From Cellulomonas fimi ATCC 484 (GTDB lineage: Bacteria > Actinomycetota > Actinomycetes > Actinomycetales > Cellulomonadaceae): a DNA stretch of 64,000 nt. Location: positions 2,914,001-2,978,000 of the forward strand of contig NC_015514.1 of assembly GCF_000212695.1 (NCBI RefSeq). The letters run 5' to 3'. Shown here in pieces: positions 1 to 7,642 of the stretch. The position numbers and the translations under genes were made by a program. Position 1 is the stretch's first letter. The number at the start of each line of letters is the position of its first letter. The notes below the pieces were generated by a model. The model had not been told where the DNA came from. It ran no database searches and saw only the letters and a list, made by a program, of their open reading frames with translations.

Positions 1-1362
1 GGGGCCCGTCAGGGTCGCCCCCGTGATCGCCGGGTCCTGCTTCGTCACCCGCGCGTACAGGCCGGGCAGGCCGGGGACCAGGGCGACGACGACGGGCGCG
101 GCGTAGCGTTCGGCGACCTCGATGACGAGGCCCCACACGGCCGCGATCACGACGGTCACCCACGCGATCTGGAGGCTGCCGCCCCCTGCCCCGCTGCCGA
201 TGAACCCGAGGTCACCGGCGCCCGAGACGGACACCTTGGTCGCGAGGATCGTGACGACGCAGGCGGCGGCGAGCACGGCGGGCGTGACCCATGCGCCGCG
301 CCAGTCCCGGGGGCCGGACGCGAGCAGCCCCCGCACGCCGGCGACGAGCACGCCGATCACGACGAGGGCGAGCGTCAGCCACAGCGCACCGGGGACGTCG
401 TCGGTGAACAGGCTCAGGGTGTTGTCGCCGTCGCTGGCGAGGTCTCCGGTGAGGGTGAGACTGCCGAGGCCGCCGATCGTGGCGACGTAGGCGAGCGCGT
501 TGGGCAGGACGGTCAGGAAGAGCCCCACCGTGCCCGCGAACCCGATCTTGACGAGGCCGACGACGAGCGCGACGACCGCACCGATCCCGGCCGCTGCGAC
601 GGTGCCCGTCGCGACGTTCGCGACCGCCCGTCCCACGAGGGTGGGGACGCGGATGCCGAGCCGGCCGAGGTCGAGGTGACCGCCCGCGGTCGCGTACCCG
701 AGCGCCGCGCCGAGCGTCCCCACGACGAGTCCGCCGAAGAGCACTTCGAACGGCTTGACCCCGATGGACGCGTCCGCGGACAGCAGGTCGAAGTCCGCCG
801 CCCACGTGATCTTCGCGACGCCGGCGACGACCGCACCGATGACGCCGAGGATCGCACCCGCCGACACGGAGTCACGCCAGCGGTCCTTCGCCGTCAGCGA
901 CGGGACGGCTCGCAGCGACGTCACGAGCCACGCCGCGGCGAGGCCCACGAGGGTGAGGCTCAGCGGGACCAGCGTGATCTGGCCGTACGCCGACGCGAGC
1001 CCCTCGTTGGCCGAACCGCCCGCTCGCAGGGGTCCGAACAGCGCCATGCCCGTGAGCAGGAACGGCAGCTTGGTCGTCGCACCGTCGGGCACCGCACCGC
1101 TGTCCGGGGATGCGCTGGACGCGACGACGCCGGCGATGATCGCGACGAGCAGCATCGCCCCGTACGACGCTGCGGCGGCGATCGCCGGCGTCGCGAGGAA
1201 GCCGAGGTTGGGCGCAGTGACGACGATCTGGGTCGTCTGACCGGCGGGGGGCGGCGTCTGCTCCACGGTGGGGGCAGCTTCCTGGACGGGGAGTCCCCGC
1301 GCGGGGGTCGTCGTCTGCGCCTCCTCGGGAAGAGCAGCGTCGGGAGAGTCGGTTGTACTCAT
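1..1362 (-). CDS. Multispanning membrane protein, 3' end beyond window
   Basis: This is an integral membrane protein of unknown function; 454 codons are visible and the C-terminus lies left of the window. It starts at ATG 1362 with an AGAAGGA ribosome site about 7 bases upstream. The first ~45 residues are a hydrophilic Pro/Thr/Glu-rich cytoplasmic tail. They are followed by roughly ten hydrophobic Ala/Val/Leu/Gly segments separated by short loops, and no catalytic motif is visible. The layout (disordered tail followed by many helices) resembles uncharacterised actinobacterial membrane proteins often annotated only by a DUF name. No stop codon interrupts the frame to the edge. It is separated from the tad operon by ~600 bases, so it is probably its own transcription unit. 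Confidence 0.8.
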   Translation of the reverse strand, partial: MSTTDSPDAALPEEAQTTTPARGLPVQEAAPTVEQTPPPAGQTTQIVVTAPNLGFLATPAIAAAASYGAMLLVAIIAGVVASSASPDSGAVPDGATTKLPFLLTGMALFGPLRAGGSANEGLASAYGQITLVPLSLTLVGLAAAWLVTSLRAVPSLTAKDRWRDSVSAGAILGVIGAVVAGVAKITWAADFDLLSADASIGVKPFEVLFGGLVVGTLGAALGYATAGGHLDLGRLGIRVPTLVGRAVANVATGTVAAAGIGAVVALVVGLVKIGFAGTVGLFLTVLPNALAYVATIGGLGSLTLTGDLASDGDNTLSLFTDDVPGALWLTLALVVIGVLVAGVRGLLASGPRDWRGAWVTPAVLAAACVVTILATKVSVSGAGDLGFIGSGAGGGSLQIAWVTVVIAAVWGLVIEVAERYAAPVVVALVPGLPGLYARVTKQDPAITGATLTGP

Positions 1363-1974
1363 TTACGGTCCTTCTTGCACGAGTGGATCGGCGACGTCGA
1401 CAAAGCGCGAACGATATCGCAGAATCAGCCGCACGAGTTCGCACAACCACGCCAAAACGGCCGCCCCCATACAAAGTGGGTCGCGCAGCCGCGGCGTTTT
1501 TCTGGCACGGGTGTCAGAAAAGGAACCCACGGCGCCCTGAGCGCGACACGACGGCCGGACGAGACGGGGGCGAGCCGCACTGTCCCTCGGCGACGTGCCG
1601 AGGGGATGCAGCCGGGCGGCCTGCGGCGAATCCTCCTCCTCGACCAGCGCGTCGATGCGTCCTTTGCCCTCCCCTCAAGCCCCAACACCGCACGGGAATG
1701 CCGCACATCACCGCGCCGGGGCACACCGGACGAAAATGGTCGAAGTCGTGAAAGAATACGGCATGCCGACGACCGACAACGCGACCGACAACGCGACCGA
1801 CAACGCGGCCGACATCGCGGTGGGCAACGAGCGCGAGGTCATGCACCCGCAAATGATTCCGACCACCGGCGCCCCGTGGTGCTCGACGAGCGGATCGGGC
1901 CGTCACGCGACGCCGCCGCGCGCCACGACGAGCGCCACCTCGTCACGGCTCGCGCCTTCCCGGCGTGCCGGGCA
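1363..1974. other. 612-bp intergenic stretch, no convincing gene
   Basis: This lies between the membrane protein and the tadG-like stop and is clearly less GC-rich than its surroundings around 1400-1520. It holds a hairpin at 1498-1521 (TTTTCTG ... CAGAAAA, with a few more pairs inside) and a 12-bp tandem repeat at 1772-1819. A short inverted repeat at 1959-1972 (CCCGGC-GT-GCCGGG) lies just downstream of tadG and may help end the operon. A plus-strand open frame from ATG 1736 has GC-rich third positions for about 40 codons, but it runs antisense into tadG and has no family match I recognise, so it is not called as a gene. Confidence 0.6.
1772..1819. repeat. 12-bp tandem repeat, about four units
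   Basis: Three identical units ACCGACAACGCG at 1772-1783, 1784-1795 and 1796-1807 are followed by a degenerate fourth unit (GCCGACATCGCG) at 1808-1819. The length is a multiple of three, so any frame across it stays open. On the plus strand it would encode a Thr-Asp-Asn-Ala repeat. It sits in otherwise unassigned DNA. Confidence 0.85.
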
Positions 1975-2652
1975 TCACTGGGCCCGCGCCGACGACTCCG
2001 CCGTCACGAGGACCCCCGACGACCACGGGGCCAGGACGGTCCCCACGACCGGGACGCGGACCACCGCGGCCAGTGCGACGTGGGCCGAGCGCCCGTCCGG
2101 CGAGGTGGCCTCCGCGACGCGGACGTCGGCGAACGCGCTCGTCGCCTCCGGGTGGGCGCGCAGATAGGCGTCGACGGCCGAGCGGACGCTCGCATCGGTG
2201 AGCTGCAGGCCGCCGCGGTCCGGGTCGCCCTGACCGGCGCCGGGCGCGTAGTACCCCGGGTCGGCGAGTGCGTCGGCGGCGTCCAGCGCGACGACGTCCG
2301 CCAGCGCGACGAGCCGCTTGCGCTCCAGGTGCACGCCGGTCGCCGCCGAGACGACGAGGACCAGCAGCAGCGCGATCACGACGAACACGAGCGTCAGCAG
2401 CAGGACCTGACCGGAGTCGTCGCCGCGCAGCCCGCGCAGCCGCTGCGCCACCCCCGCGACCATGCGAGCGCTGCGGGTGGACGCCGTCGCAGGCGTCGAC
2501 GAGGCCGTCGCGGCCGATCGGGCCGACGAGGCGGGCGTGGCCGACCAGGCCGACGAGGCCGGCGCGGCCGACGGGGCACGCTGCGCGGCGCGGGAGCGCT
2601 GCGGGCGCTGCGCGCTCTCGCGTCGGATCTGTGCCGTCACCGGTCTCGTCAC
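1975..2652 (-). CDS. TadG-like pilus assembly membrane protein
   Basis: This is a predicted Tad/Flp pilus-associated protein (225 aa) acting at the membrane. After an Ala/Ser/Pro-rich N-terminus of ~60 residues, there is the typical TadG-like segment: an Asp-Asp-Ser-Gly-Gln box, a ~20-residue hydrophobic helix, then a Lys/Arg-containing stretch and an Ala/Asp helix. The remaining ~110 residues look extracytoplasmic. The chosen start is GTG 2652, which overlaps the upstream TadE stop as GTGA and so suggests translational coupling. ATG 2463 is an alternative that would remove the low-complexity N-terminus (162 aa), and neither has a strong ribosome site. It is the last gene of the tad operon. 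Confidence 0.8.
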   Translation of the reverse strand: MTRPVTAQIRRESAQRPQRSRAAQRAPSAAPASSAWSATPASSARSAATASSTPATASTRSARMVAGVAQRLRGLRGDDSGQVLLLTLVFVVIALLLVLVVSAATGVHLERKRLVALADVVALDAADALADPGYYAPGAGQGDPDRGGLQLTDASVRSAVDAYLRAHPEATSAFADVRVAEATSPDGRSAHVALAAVVRVPVVGTVLAPWSSGVLVTAESSARAQ

Positions 2653-3179
2653 GGTCGCGCCCGGTAGGTGTCGACGGGGGCGACGCGGTCGGCGCTCACC
2701 GGGACCTCGAGCGGCACGACGTCGCGCACGAACGTGGGGACGAACGGCAGCGGCACCACGACCTCCACGTGCGCGGCGACCGTGCTGCCCGGCGCCAGGC
2801 ACGGCGACGACGAGCAGCTCAGCGTGAGGGCGGACGACGGGTCGTCGTCGAAGCCCTGGTCGCGCAGCGCGATGCCGGCCGCCGCGGCCGCTCGACGGCT
2901 CGCCTGGGCTGGGTCGTCCGCCGAGACCGCCGTGCGAGCGGCCTCGCGGGCAGCGCCCTCGACCGCGAACGTGGCGGCCTGGAGCCGTCCGAGCACGAGC
3001 ACCAGGTAGACCGTCGGAACGAGCAGGACGAGCGCGACGCCGAGGAACTCCAGCACCGCGTTGCCGTCGTCGGGACCGCCGGCCGTCGCCAGCCGCGCCC
3101 GCAGCCCGTCCACCGCGCGCCGCACCGCCGTGGACGCTCGGGACGCCCTGCGCAGCGCCTGGGGGCGGTCGGTCGTCAC
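2649..3179 (-). CDS. TadE-family pseudopilin-like protein
   Basis: This 176-aa protein is the second TadE-like protein of the operon. It has a ~40-residue basic N-terminus, then Asp-Asp-Gly-Asn-Ala-Val-Leu-Glu-Phe preceding one hydrophobic helix. Ala-Ala-Arg-Glu-Ala-Ala-Arg follows the helix, the usual TadE layout. The rest is probably outside the membrane and has a Cys pair (CSSSPC) that could form a disulfide. It starts at GTG 3179, overlapping the previous stop as GTGA. Family knowledge: TadE/TadF pseudopilins are processed by a prepilin peptidase and are needed for Flp pilus assembly. No peptidase gene is visible in this window. Confidence 0.82.
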   Translation of the reverse strand: MTTDRPQALRRASRASTAVRRAVDGLRARLATAGGPDDGNAVLEFLGVALVLLVPTVYLVLVLGRLQAATFAVEGAAREAARTAVSADDPAQASRRAAAAAGIALRDQGFDDDPSSALTLSCSSSPCLAPGSTVAAHVEVVVPLPFVPTFVRDVVPLEVPVSADRVAPVDTYRARP

Positions 3180-3571
3180 TGGTCCTCCGCGAACGCGTGG
3201 CCGCGCACGGTCAGCGCGTCCCGGGGGCCGATCAGCCCGACGACCGGCAGCGGTGCCCGCACCGTCACCTCGATGACGTCGACGCCGCCGAGCGTGGTGC
3301 GGACGGCCCGGACGTCCTGCGCGTAGCTCGGCGCGAGCGACTGCTCGACGAGCGACCGGGTCCGCGCGACACCGTCCGCTGCCTCGTGACCGTCCAGCGC
3401 CGCGTACCGGGCGCCCTCGGCCGCGCAGTCCACGAGCGTGTTGCGCACGTGCAGGACCAGCGCGAGCTGCACCACGGCGACGAACAGCACCGTGACGAGC
3501 GCGCCGACGAGTGCGAAGTCCACGGCGGCCGAGCCGTCGTCCCCTCGCAGCGCGCGCCGCAAGGGACGCAT
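3176..3571 (-). CDS. TadE-like protein
   Basis: This is a 131-aa TadE-like membrane protein. An N-terminal Asp-Asp-Gly-Ser-Ala-Ala-Val-Asp-Phe-Ala-Leu-Val box leads into a single hydrophobic helix at about residues 14-36. Next comes Val-Arg-Asn-Thr-Leu-Val-Asp-Cys-Ala-Ala-Glu-Gly-Ala-Arg and a C-terminal domain of about 80 residues. The start is ATG 3571, 56 bases after the pilin-like gene, and there is no strong ribosome site. The reading frame stays open upstream through the pilin gene and the minisatellite as far as a GTG at 4213, so an extended product cannot be excluded from sequence alone. The end overlaps the next gene by four bases. Confidence 0.83.
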   Translation of the reverse strand: MRPLRRALRGDDGSAAVDFALVGALVTVLFVAVVQLALVLHVRNTLVDCAAEGARYAALDGHEAADGVARTRSLVEQSLAPSYAQDVRAVRTTLGGVDVIEVTVRAPLPVVGLIGPRDALTVRGHAFAEDQ

Positions 3572-3627
3572 CCGGCCGCCGGCCCGTGGGACAGAGCGGC
3601 CGGCATGCCGGCTGCGCGCCGCGCGTG

Positions 3628-3834
3628 CTAGGGCGTCACGTTCGAGATGGCGTCCTCGAACACGCCGCTCAGGGCGGGCTCCGCGACGAACCACAACGCG
3701 GTGACCAGGCCTGCCGTCATGAGCGTGACGAGCACCCAGCCGGGGACGTCGCCCCGCTCCGGGTCGTCGCCCGTCCGGGCCACCACGATCGTCCGCAGGC
3801 GCCTCCACCAGACCGCGCGTCGCTGGGGCTTCAT
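3628..3834 (-). CDS. DUF4244-like / Flp-type pilin candidate
   Basis: This 68-aa peptide starts at ATG 3834 with a clear AGGAGAG ribosome site 8 bases upstream, the best in this operon. It has a basic N-terminus of ~25 residues, then Glu-Arg-Gly-Asp-Val-Pro-Gly followed by a ~20-residue hydrophobic helix and a short amphipathic tail ending in Asn-Val-Thr-Pro. Position (between tadC and the TadE genes) and architecture match the small pilin-like proteins (DUF4244 type) of actinobacterial tad loci. I infer it is the major pilin or pilin-like subunit, but a canonical Thr-x-Glu-Tyr-Ala motif is absent, so processing at the Gly before the helix is only a suggestion. Confidence 0.75.
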   Translation of the reverse strand: MKPQRRAVWWRRLRTIVVARTGDDPERGDVPGWVLVTLMTAGLVTALWFVAEPALSGVFEDAISNVTP

Positions 3835-3970
3835 GTGTCGTCTCTCCTCGGTCGGTGTCGTCGGGCGGCCCGGCGGACCGCCCCGGTCGTGGTCGAGCGG
3901 TGCAGCAGATCGGGTCCCGCGCGGCACCGACCCGCGTCGAGTCGGCGGGCCGCGCCGCGGTCAGGTGCGC

Positions 3971-4204
3971 CGTCGCGGTCGGGTGCGGCACGGCGGTCAC
4001 GTCCAGCACGGCGGTCGCGTGCGGCACGGTGGTCGGGGGCGGCACGGCGGTCGGGGGCGGCACGGCGGTCGCGTGCGGCACGGCGGTCGGGGGCGGCACG
4101 GCGGTCGGGGGCGGCACGGCGGTCGCGTGCGGCACGGCGGTCGGGGGCGGCACGGCGGTCGGGGGCGGCACGGCGGTCGCGTGCGGCACGGCGGTCGGAG
4201 TCGG
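3971..4204. repeat. 18-bp minisatellite, 13 units with 54-bp higher order
   Basis: Twelve 18-bp units of form CACGGCGGTC-nnnnn-CGG lie at 3989-4204, with a degenerate unit at 3971-3988 before them. The variable pentamer alternates GCGTG, GGGGG, GGGGG, giving a 54-bp higher-order period for at least three cycles. The array separates tadC from the pilin-like gene. On the minus strand a GTG at 4213 overlaps the tadC stop as GTGA and opens a Thr-Ala-Val-Pro repeat frame through the whole array, so the array could be translated. I have not called it a gene because its downstream half overlaps the pilin gene in another frame. Confidence 0.9.
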
Positions 4205-4209
4205 TGAGG

Positions 4210-5142
4210 TCACAGGCCGACCCGGAGGACGAGCAGCGAGGGGAACACGGCGAACGCGACGGTCACCGGAAGGATCAGGAAGACGACCGGCACCATCATG
4301 GCGACCTCCTTGCGGCCGCCGGTCTCCATGAGGTCCCGCCGGACCTCCTCGCGCACGTCCTGGGCCTGGGCGCGCAGGACCTCGGCGAGCGGCGTCCCGC
4401 GCTCGACCGCGACCGCGACGCCCTCGGCGAACCGGGCGAGAGCCGCCAGCCCCGTGCGGTCGGCGAGCCCGTCCAGCGCGGCGGTCAGGGGCGCGCCGGC
4501 TCGCGCGTCGGCGAGCGTGCGCTCGAGCTCGGCCGTGAGCTCACCGCGGGTGCTGCGCACGACCCGCTCGAGCGCACCGGTCGCCCCCTCGCCCGCGCCG
4601 ACCGCGAGGGCCAGCAGCTCGGCGACGGTCGGCATCTCCTGCAGCATCCGGGACTCGCGCTGGGCGACCTGACGACCGAGCGCCCAGTCGCGCGCCAGGA
4701 CCCCCGTGACGGCGCAGAGCACGACGAGCACGACGAGGACGACCGGCGGGGTCCCCCGGGTCGCCGCCAGCAGGAGCGCGAGCGTCAGGCCTGCCGCCAG
4801 GCCCAGCACGCCCCAGACGACCTGCCCGGCGCGGAACTGCTCGACCGTCTCGTCGCGGCCGGCTCGCGTGAGGCGCCGACGCAGGTCGGCGGACGGCGAG
4901 CCGAGCCGCGAGACGAGGTGCACGGCGTCCCGCAGGACCGGCGCGGCGAGCCGCTCGACCGTCGCGAGCGGGCCCGTCGTCGTCGGGGAACGCAGCAGCG
5001 CGGAGGAGGACCGCTGCGGTCGCAGGTACGGCGCGAGGCGCTGATCGAGCCGGATGCGGCGCGCCCGCAGCCGCGACACGACGACGAGGACCCCGAGGCT
5101 CGCGAGGAGTCCGGCGAGCGCGCCGGCCGTCTCCGGCGTCAC
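4210..5142 (-). CDS. TadC-like type II secretion F-domain protein
   Basis: This is a 310-aa inner-membrane platform protein of the Tad system. It has a hydrophobic helix near the N-terminus, then a soluble region and a central pair of helices at about residues 105-150. A T2SF-type cytoplasmic domain follows, with Gly-Ala-Gly-Glu-Gly and a helix pair ending in a basic segment. A C-terminal pair of hydrophobic segments follows a Gly-Gly-Arg-Lys-Glu motif. The start is GTG 5142, overlapping the tadB stop as GTGA. The family forms a heteromeric membrane platform with TadB that couples to the TadA ATPase. The stop lies only six bases from the minisatellite. Confidence 0.87.
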   Translation of the reverse strand: MTPETAGALAGLLASLGVLVVVSRLRARRIRLDQRLAPYLRPQRSSSALLRSPTTTGPLATVERLAAPVLRDAVHLVSRLGSPSADLRRRLTRAGRDETVEQFRAGQVVWGVLGLAAGLTLALLLAATRGTPPVVLVVLVVLCAVTGVLARDWALGRQVAQRESRMLQEMPTVAELLALAVGAGEGATGALERVVRSTRGELTAELERTLADARAGAPLTAALDGLADRTGLAALARFAEGVAVAVERGTPLAEVLRAQAQDVREEVRRDLMETGGRKEVAMMVPVVFLILPVTVAFAVFPSLLVLRVGL

Positions 5143-5999
5143 CGCAGCACCCGGGGGTCCTCGGGAAGCCGCGCGATGCGCAGCATGAGCGCGTACGCGA
5201 CGACGGTGCTGGCGGCACCGGCAGCGAGGACCAGCAGCCCGGCGGTCGAGTCGTACGCGGCTGCGGCCTCGCTGCGGGTCGCGAGCAGGCCGAGCACCAG
5301 CCAGGGCGCCGCGGCGGCGAGCCGGGCGGCGTTCACGGTCCACGACTGGCGCGCCTCGAGCTCACCGCGGGTGCGAAGGTCCTCGCGCAGGAAGGTCGAC
5401 AGCGTCCGCAGCAGGCGGCCGAGGTCGGTTCCGCCGACGTCACGCGTCATCCGCAGCGCCTCGACGATCCGGTCGGCCACGGGGTCGGCGAGACGCGCCT
5501 TGAGCAGGTCGAGGCACTCACCGAACCTGCCGGTCGCGCGGTAGTCCTCGGCGAACGCCACGAACGGCTCCCGCAGCTCGACCGGGCCGCGCTCGCCGAT
5601 CTGCGCCAGGGCCTCGGGCAGCGCGAGCCCGGCGCGGATCCCGGAGGCGAGGTGATCGACGACCTCCGGCCACAGCCGGCGCAGTCGGGCGCGGCGGCGG
5701 CGGGCACGGCTGCGCACGAGCGCCGACGGCGCCATCGCGACGAAGGCACCGAGACACAGCGCCATGGACGGGACGCGCGTCACCGCGAGACCGAGGACGA
5801 GCCCAAGCACGCCCACACCACCGCTGACGAGCACGAGGCCGGCGGGCGTTACACCACCCATCCCGGCCTGGACCAGGTGGTCCTGCGTGCGCGCCTGCCA
5901 GCCGTCGACCTTCGACCCGGAGCCCGGGGAGGGCGCCCAGCACGACCACCAGATGCACGCCAGGCCCGCCCCCAGCAGGAGCCCGACCACCACACCCAT
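5139..5999 (-). CDS. TadB-like type II secretion F-domain protein
   Basis: This 286-aa partner of the TadC-like protein has a first hydrophobic helix at residues 3-22, a helix pair at about 50-90, a cytoplasmic F domain and a C-terminal helix pair at about 225-275. The F domain shows Ile-Arg-Ala-Gly-Leu-Ala-Leu-Pro-Glu-Ala and an Arg-Asp-Val-Gly-Gly-Thr-Asp-Leu-Gly loop. The start is ATG 5999 with GGAGGGG about 8 bases upstream. A 225-bp gap (6000-6224) separates it from tadA. That gap contains an AT-richer patch near 6091-6130 and a consensus AGGAGGTG site followed by a 23-codon open frame ending at 6007, which could be a leader or coupling peptide. Confidence 0.87.
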   Translation of the reverse strand: MGVVVGLLLGAGLACIWWSCWAPSPGSGSKVDGWQARTQDHLVQAGMGGVTPAGLVLVSGGVGVLGLVLGLAVTRVPSMALCLGAFVAMAPSALVRSRARRRRARLRRLWPEVVDHLASGIRAGLALPEALAQIGERGPVELREPFVAFAEDYRATGRFGECLDLLKARLADPVADRIVEALRMTRDVGGTDLGRLLRTLSTFLREDLRTRGELEARQSWTVNAARLAAAAPWLVLGLLATRSEAAAAYDSTAGLLVLAAGAASTVVAYALMLRIARLPEDPRVLR

Positions 6000-6224
6000 C
6001 GCGCCGTCACCCCTCCCCGGGGACCTGCGGCCGGACGGCTCGGACGGGACGCGACGTGCGAGCGGGTCGCCCGGTCACCACGCACCTCCTGCCCGATTGG
6101 TCCGATTCGCGGAGAAAACTAGAGCATCCGTCGGCACGCCGGGGCGCCTCGTCCACAGTCCAGACGCCCGAAGACCATGCCCACGGCCTGCGCGAGGACC
6201 GCGACGAGGTGCGCGGCGACCGGT

Positions 6225-7451
6225 TCAGGGGCGCCCCCGCAGCAGCGCCGCCAGGTCGATGCCCAGCCGCGCGAAGCGCTCCGGGTGGGGCGGGTAGCCG
6301 TCGGCGCGCTGCAGCGGACCGCCGCGCGAGACGAACACGTCCGCCGTCTCGACCACGCCCTGCTCGACCCGGCCCGGCACGGCCACGACCTCGCGGACGC
6401 GTCGTCGCCCGGTGTGGTCGAGGTCCAGGTGCACGACGAGGTCCACCGCGGACGCCACGGTCGGGACGACGAACCGGTCCGAGACGTTGTCGCCCGCGAG
6501 CAGCGGCAGGGTGCAGAGCTTCACGAGCGCCTCGCGGGCCGAGTTGGCGTGGATGGTGCACATGGCCGGGACCCCCGCGTTGAGCGCGATGAGCAGGTCG
6601 AGCGCCTCCGCCTCGCGCACCTCGCCGACGATCAGCCGGCTCGGGCGCATGCGCAGCGCCTCCTTGACGAGTCGCCGCAGCGGGATCTCGCCCGTCCCCT
6701 CCAGGCTCGGCTGCCGGCACTGCAGCGCGACCCAGTCCCGCGCGGCCAGGCGCAGCTCGAAGACCTCCTCGCACGTCACGACGCGCTCACGCGCCGGGAT
6801 GGCACCGGCCAGCGCGTTGAGCATCGTCGTCTTGCCCGCCTGGGTCGAGCCCGACACCAGGACGTTGAGGCCCGCGCGGACGGCGGCGTGCAGGAACGCG
6901 GCGGCGTGCGGCGTGAGCGAGCCCAGGCCGACGAGGTCGTCGAGGTGGTGGGCGCGGACCACGTGCTTGCGGATGTTGACCGCCCAGTGCTGCCGGGTGA
7001 CGTCGGGGATCACCGCGTGCAGGCGCTCCCCACCGGGCAGGGACGCGTCGACGAACGGGCTCGACAGGTCGAGCCGGCGCCCCGAGACCTTGAGCATCTG
7101 CTCGACGAGGTCGCGCACCTGGCCGTCGGTGAGCATCGTGGTCGTGAGCTCGGGCTCGCCGCGGCGCGCGACGAACACCTGCGTCGGGGAGTTTATCCAG
7201 ATCTCCTCGACCTCGGGGTCGTCGAGGTACTTCTGCAGCGGCCCGAGGCCCGCCACGGCGTCGACCACGGCCTTGTGCGCGGCGGCACCGTCGACGAGCG
7301 GCGGGACGGTGCCGCGCAGCGAGCGGTCGTCGTAGTCGGCGATCGCGTCGGAGACGAGAGTCGCGATGCCGGCACGGTCGCGCACCGGGTCGATCCCGCG
7401 CCGCCGGATGAGCTCGCGCACCTCCCGCTCGAGGATCGCCACACCGTCCAC
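6225..7451 (-). CDS. tadA: TadA-family secretion ATPase
   Basis: This is a 408-aa hexameric P-loop ATPase that powers Tad pilus assembly or secretion at the cytoplasmic face. The Walker A motif GSTQAGKT is at residues 201-208. Walker B is Leu-Ile-Val-Gly-Glu-Val-Arg-Glu near 273-280, and the family Thr-Ile-His-Ala-Asn-Ser motif follows. An N-terminal ~150-residue domain precedes these (Glu-Ile-Trp-Ile-Asn-Ser at 83-88). Length fits actinobacterial TadA/CpaF-type proteins. The start is GTG 7451 with an AAGGGG site about 7 bases upstream. It is the first gene of the minus-strand tad operon, diverging from the GH16-like gene across a 191-bp promoter region. Confidence 0.93.
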   Translation of the reverse strand: MDGVAILEREVRELIRRRGIDPVRDRAGIATLVSDAIADYDDRSLRGTVPPLVDGAAAHKAVVDAVAGLGPLQKYLDDPEVEEIWINSPTQVFVARRGEPELTTTMLTDGQVRDLVEQMLKVSGRRLDLSSPFVDASLPGGERLHAVIPDVTRQHWAVNIRKHVVRAHHLDDLVGLGSLTPHAAAFLHAAVRAGLNVLVSGSTQAGKTTMLNALAGAIPARERVVTCEEVFELRLAARDWVALQCRQPSLEGTGEIPLRRLVKEALRMRPSRLIVGEVREAEALDLLIALNAGVPAMCTIHANSAREALVKLCTLPLLAGDNVSDRFVVPTVASAVDLVVHLDLDHTGRRRVREVVAVPGRVEQGVVETADVFVSRGGPLQRADGYPPHPERFARLGIDLAALLRGRP

Positions 7452-7642
7452 GCCGCACCCCTTGCCCGGTTCGTCCCGTTCTCGACCAGGTCAGAAGGTA
7501 GGGCACGGTCGCGATCGCGGTCACGGCCCGTCCACAGGCGACCGCAGGACGCGCTCATGGAAGCTGCTTGTCCGGGGCGGGCCGCCGAGGACGGCGGGAG
7601 CACAAGAGTTCCACCGCGGGCGCGGTCGGCCATGATGGCCGG

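Noticed and set aside
1498..1521. Rho-independent terminator
   Set aside because: The TTTTCTG/CAGAAAA hairpin has its T-tract inside the stem on one strand and no run of T after the stem on either strand, and no gene ends next to it.
1736..2167. Plus-strand frame starting with a Thr-Asp-Asn-Ala repeat
   Set aside because: Its first ~40 codons have coding-like third positions, but there is no ribosome site or recognisable family, and its second half is antisense to the tadG-like gene.
3971..4204. CRISPR array
   Set aside because: Units are contiguous with no unique spacers and no cas genes nearby. It is a minisatellite. None of the other repeats has a repeat-spacer layout either.
3647..4207. 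Plus-strand Arg/Gly/His repeat protein through the minisatellite
   Set aside because: It is antisense to the pilin-like gene, has no start signal, and its composition is just the 18-bp repeat read in another frame.
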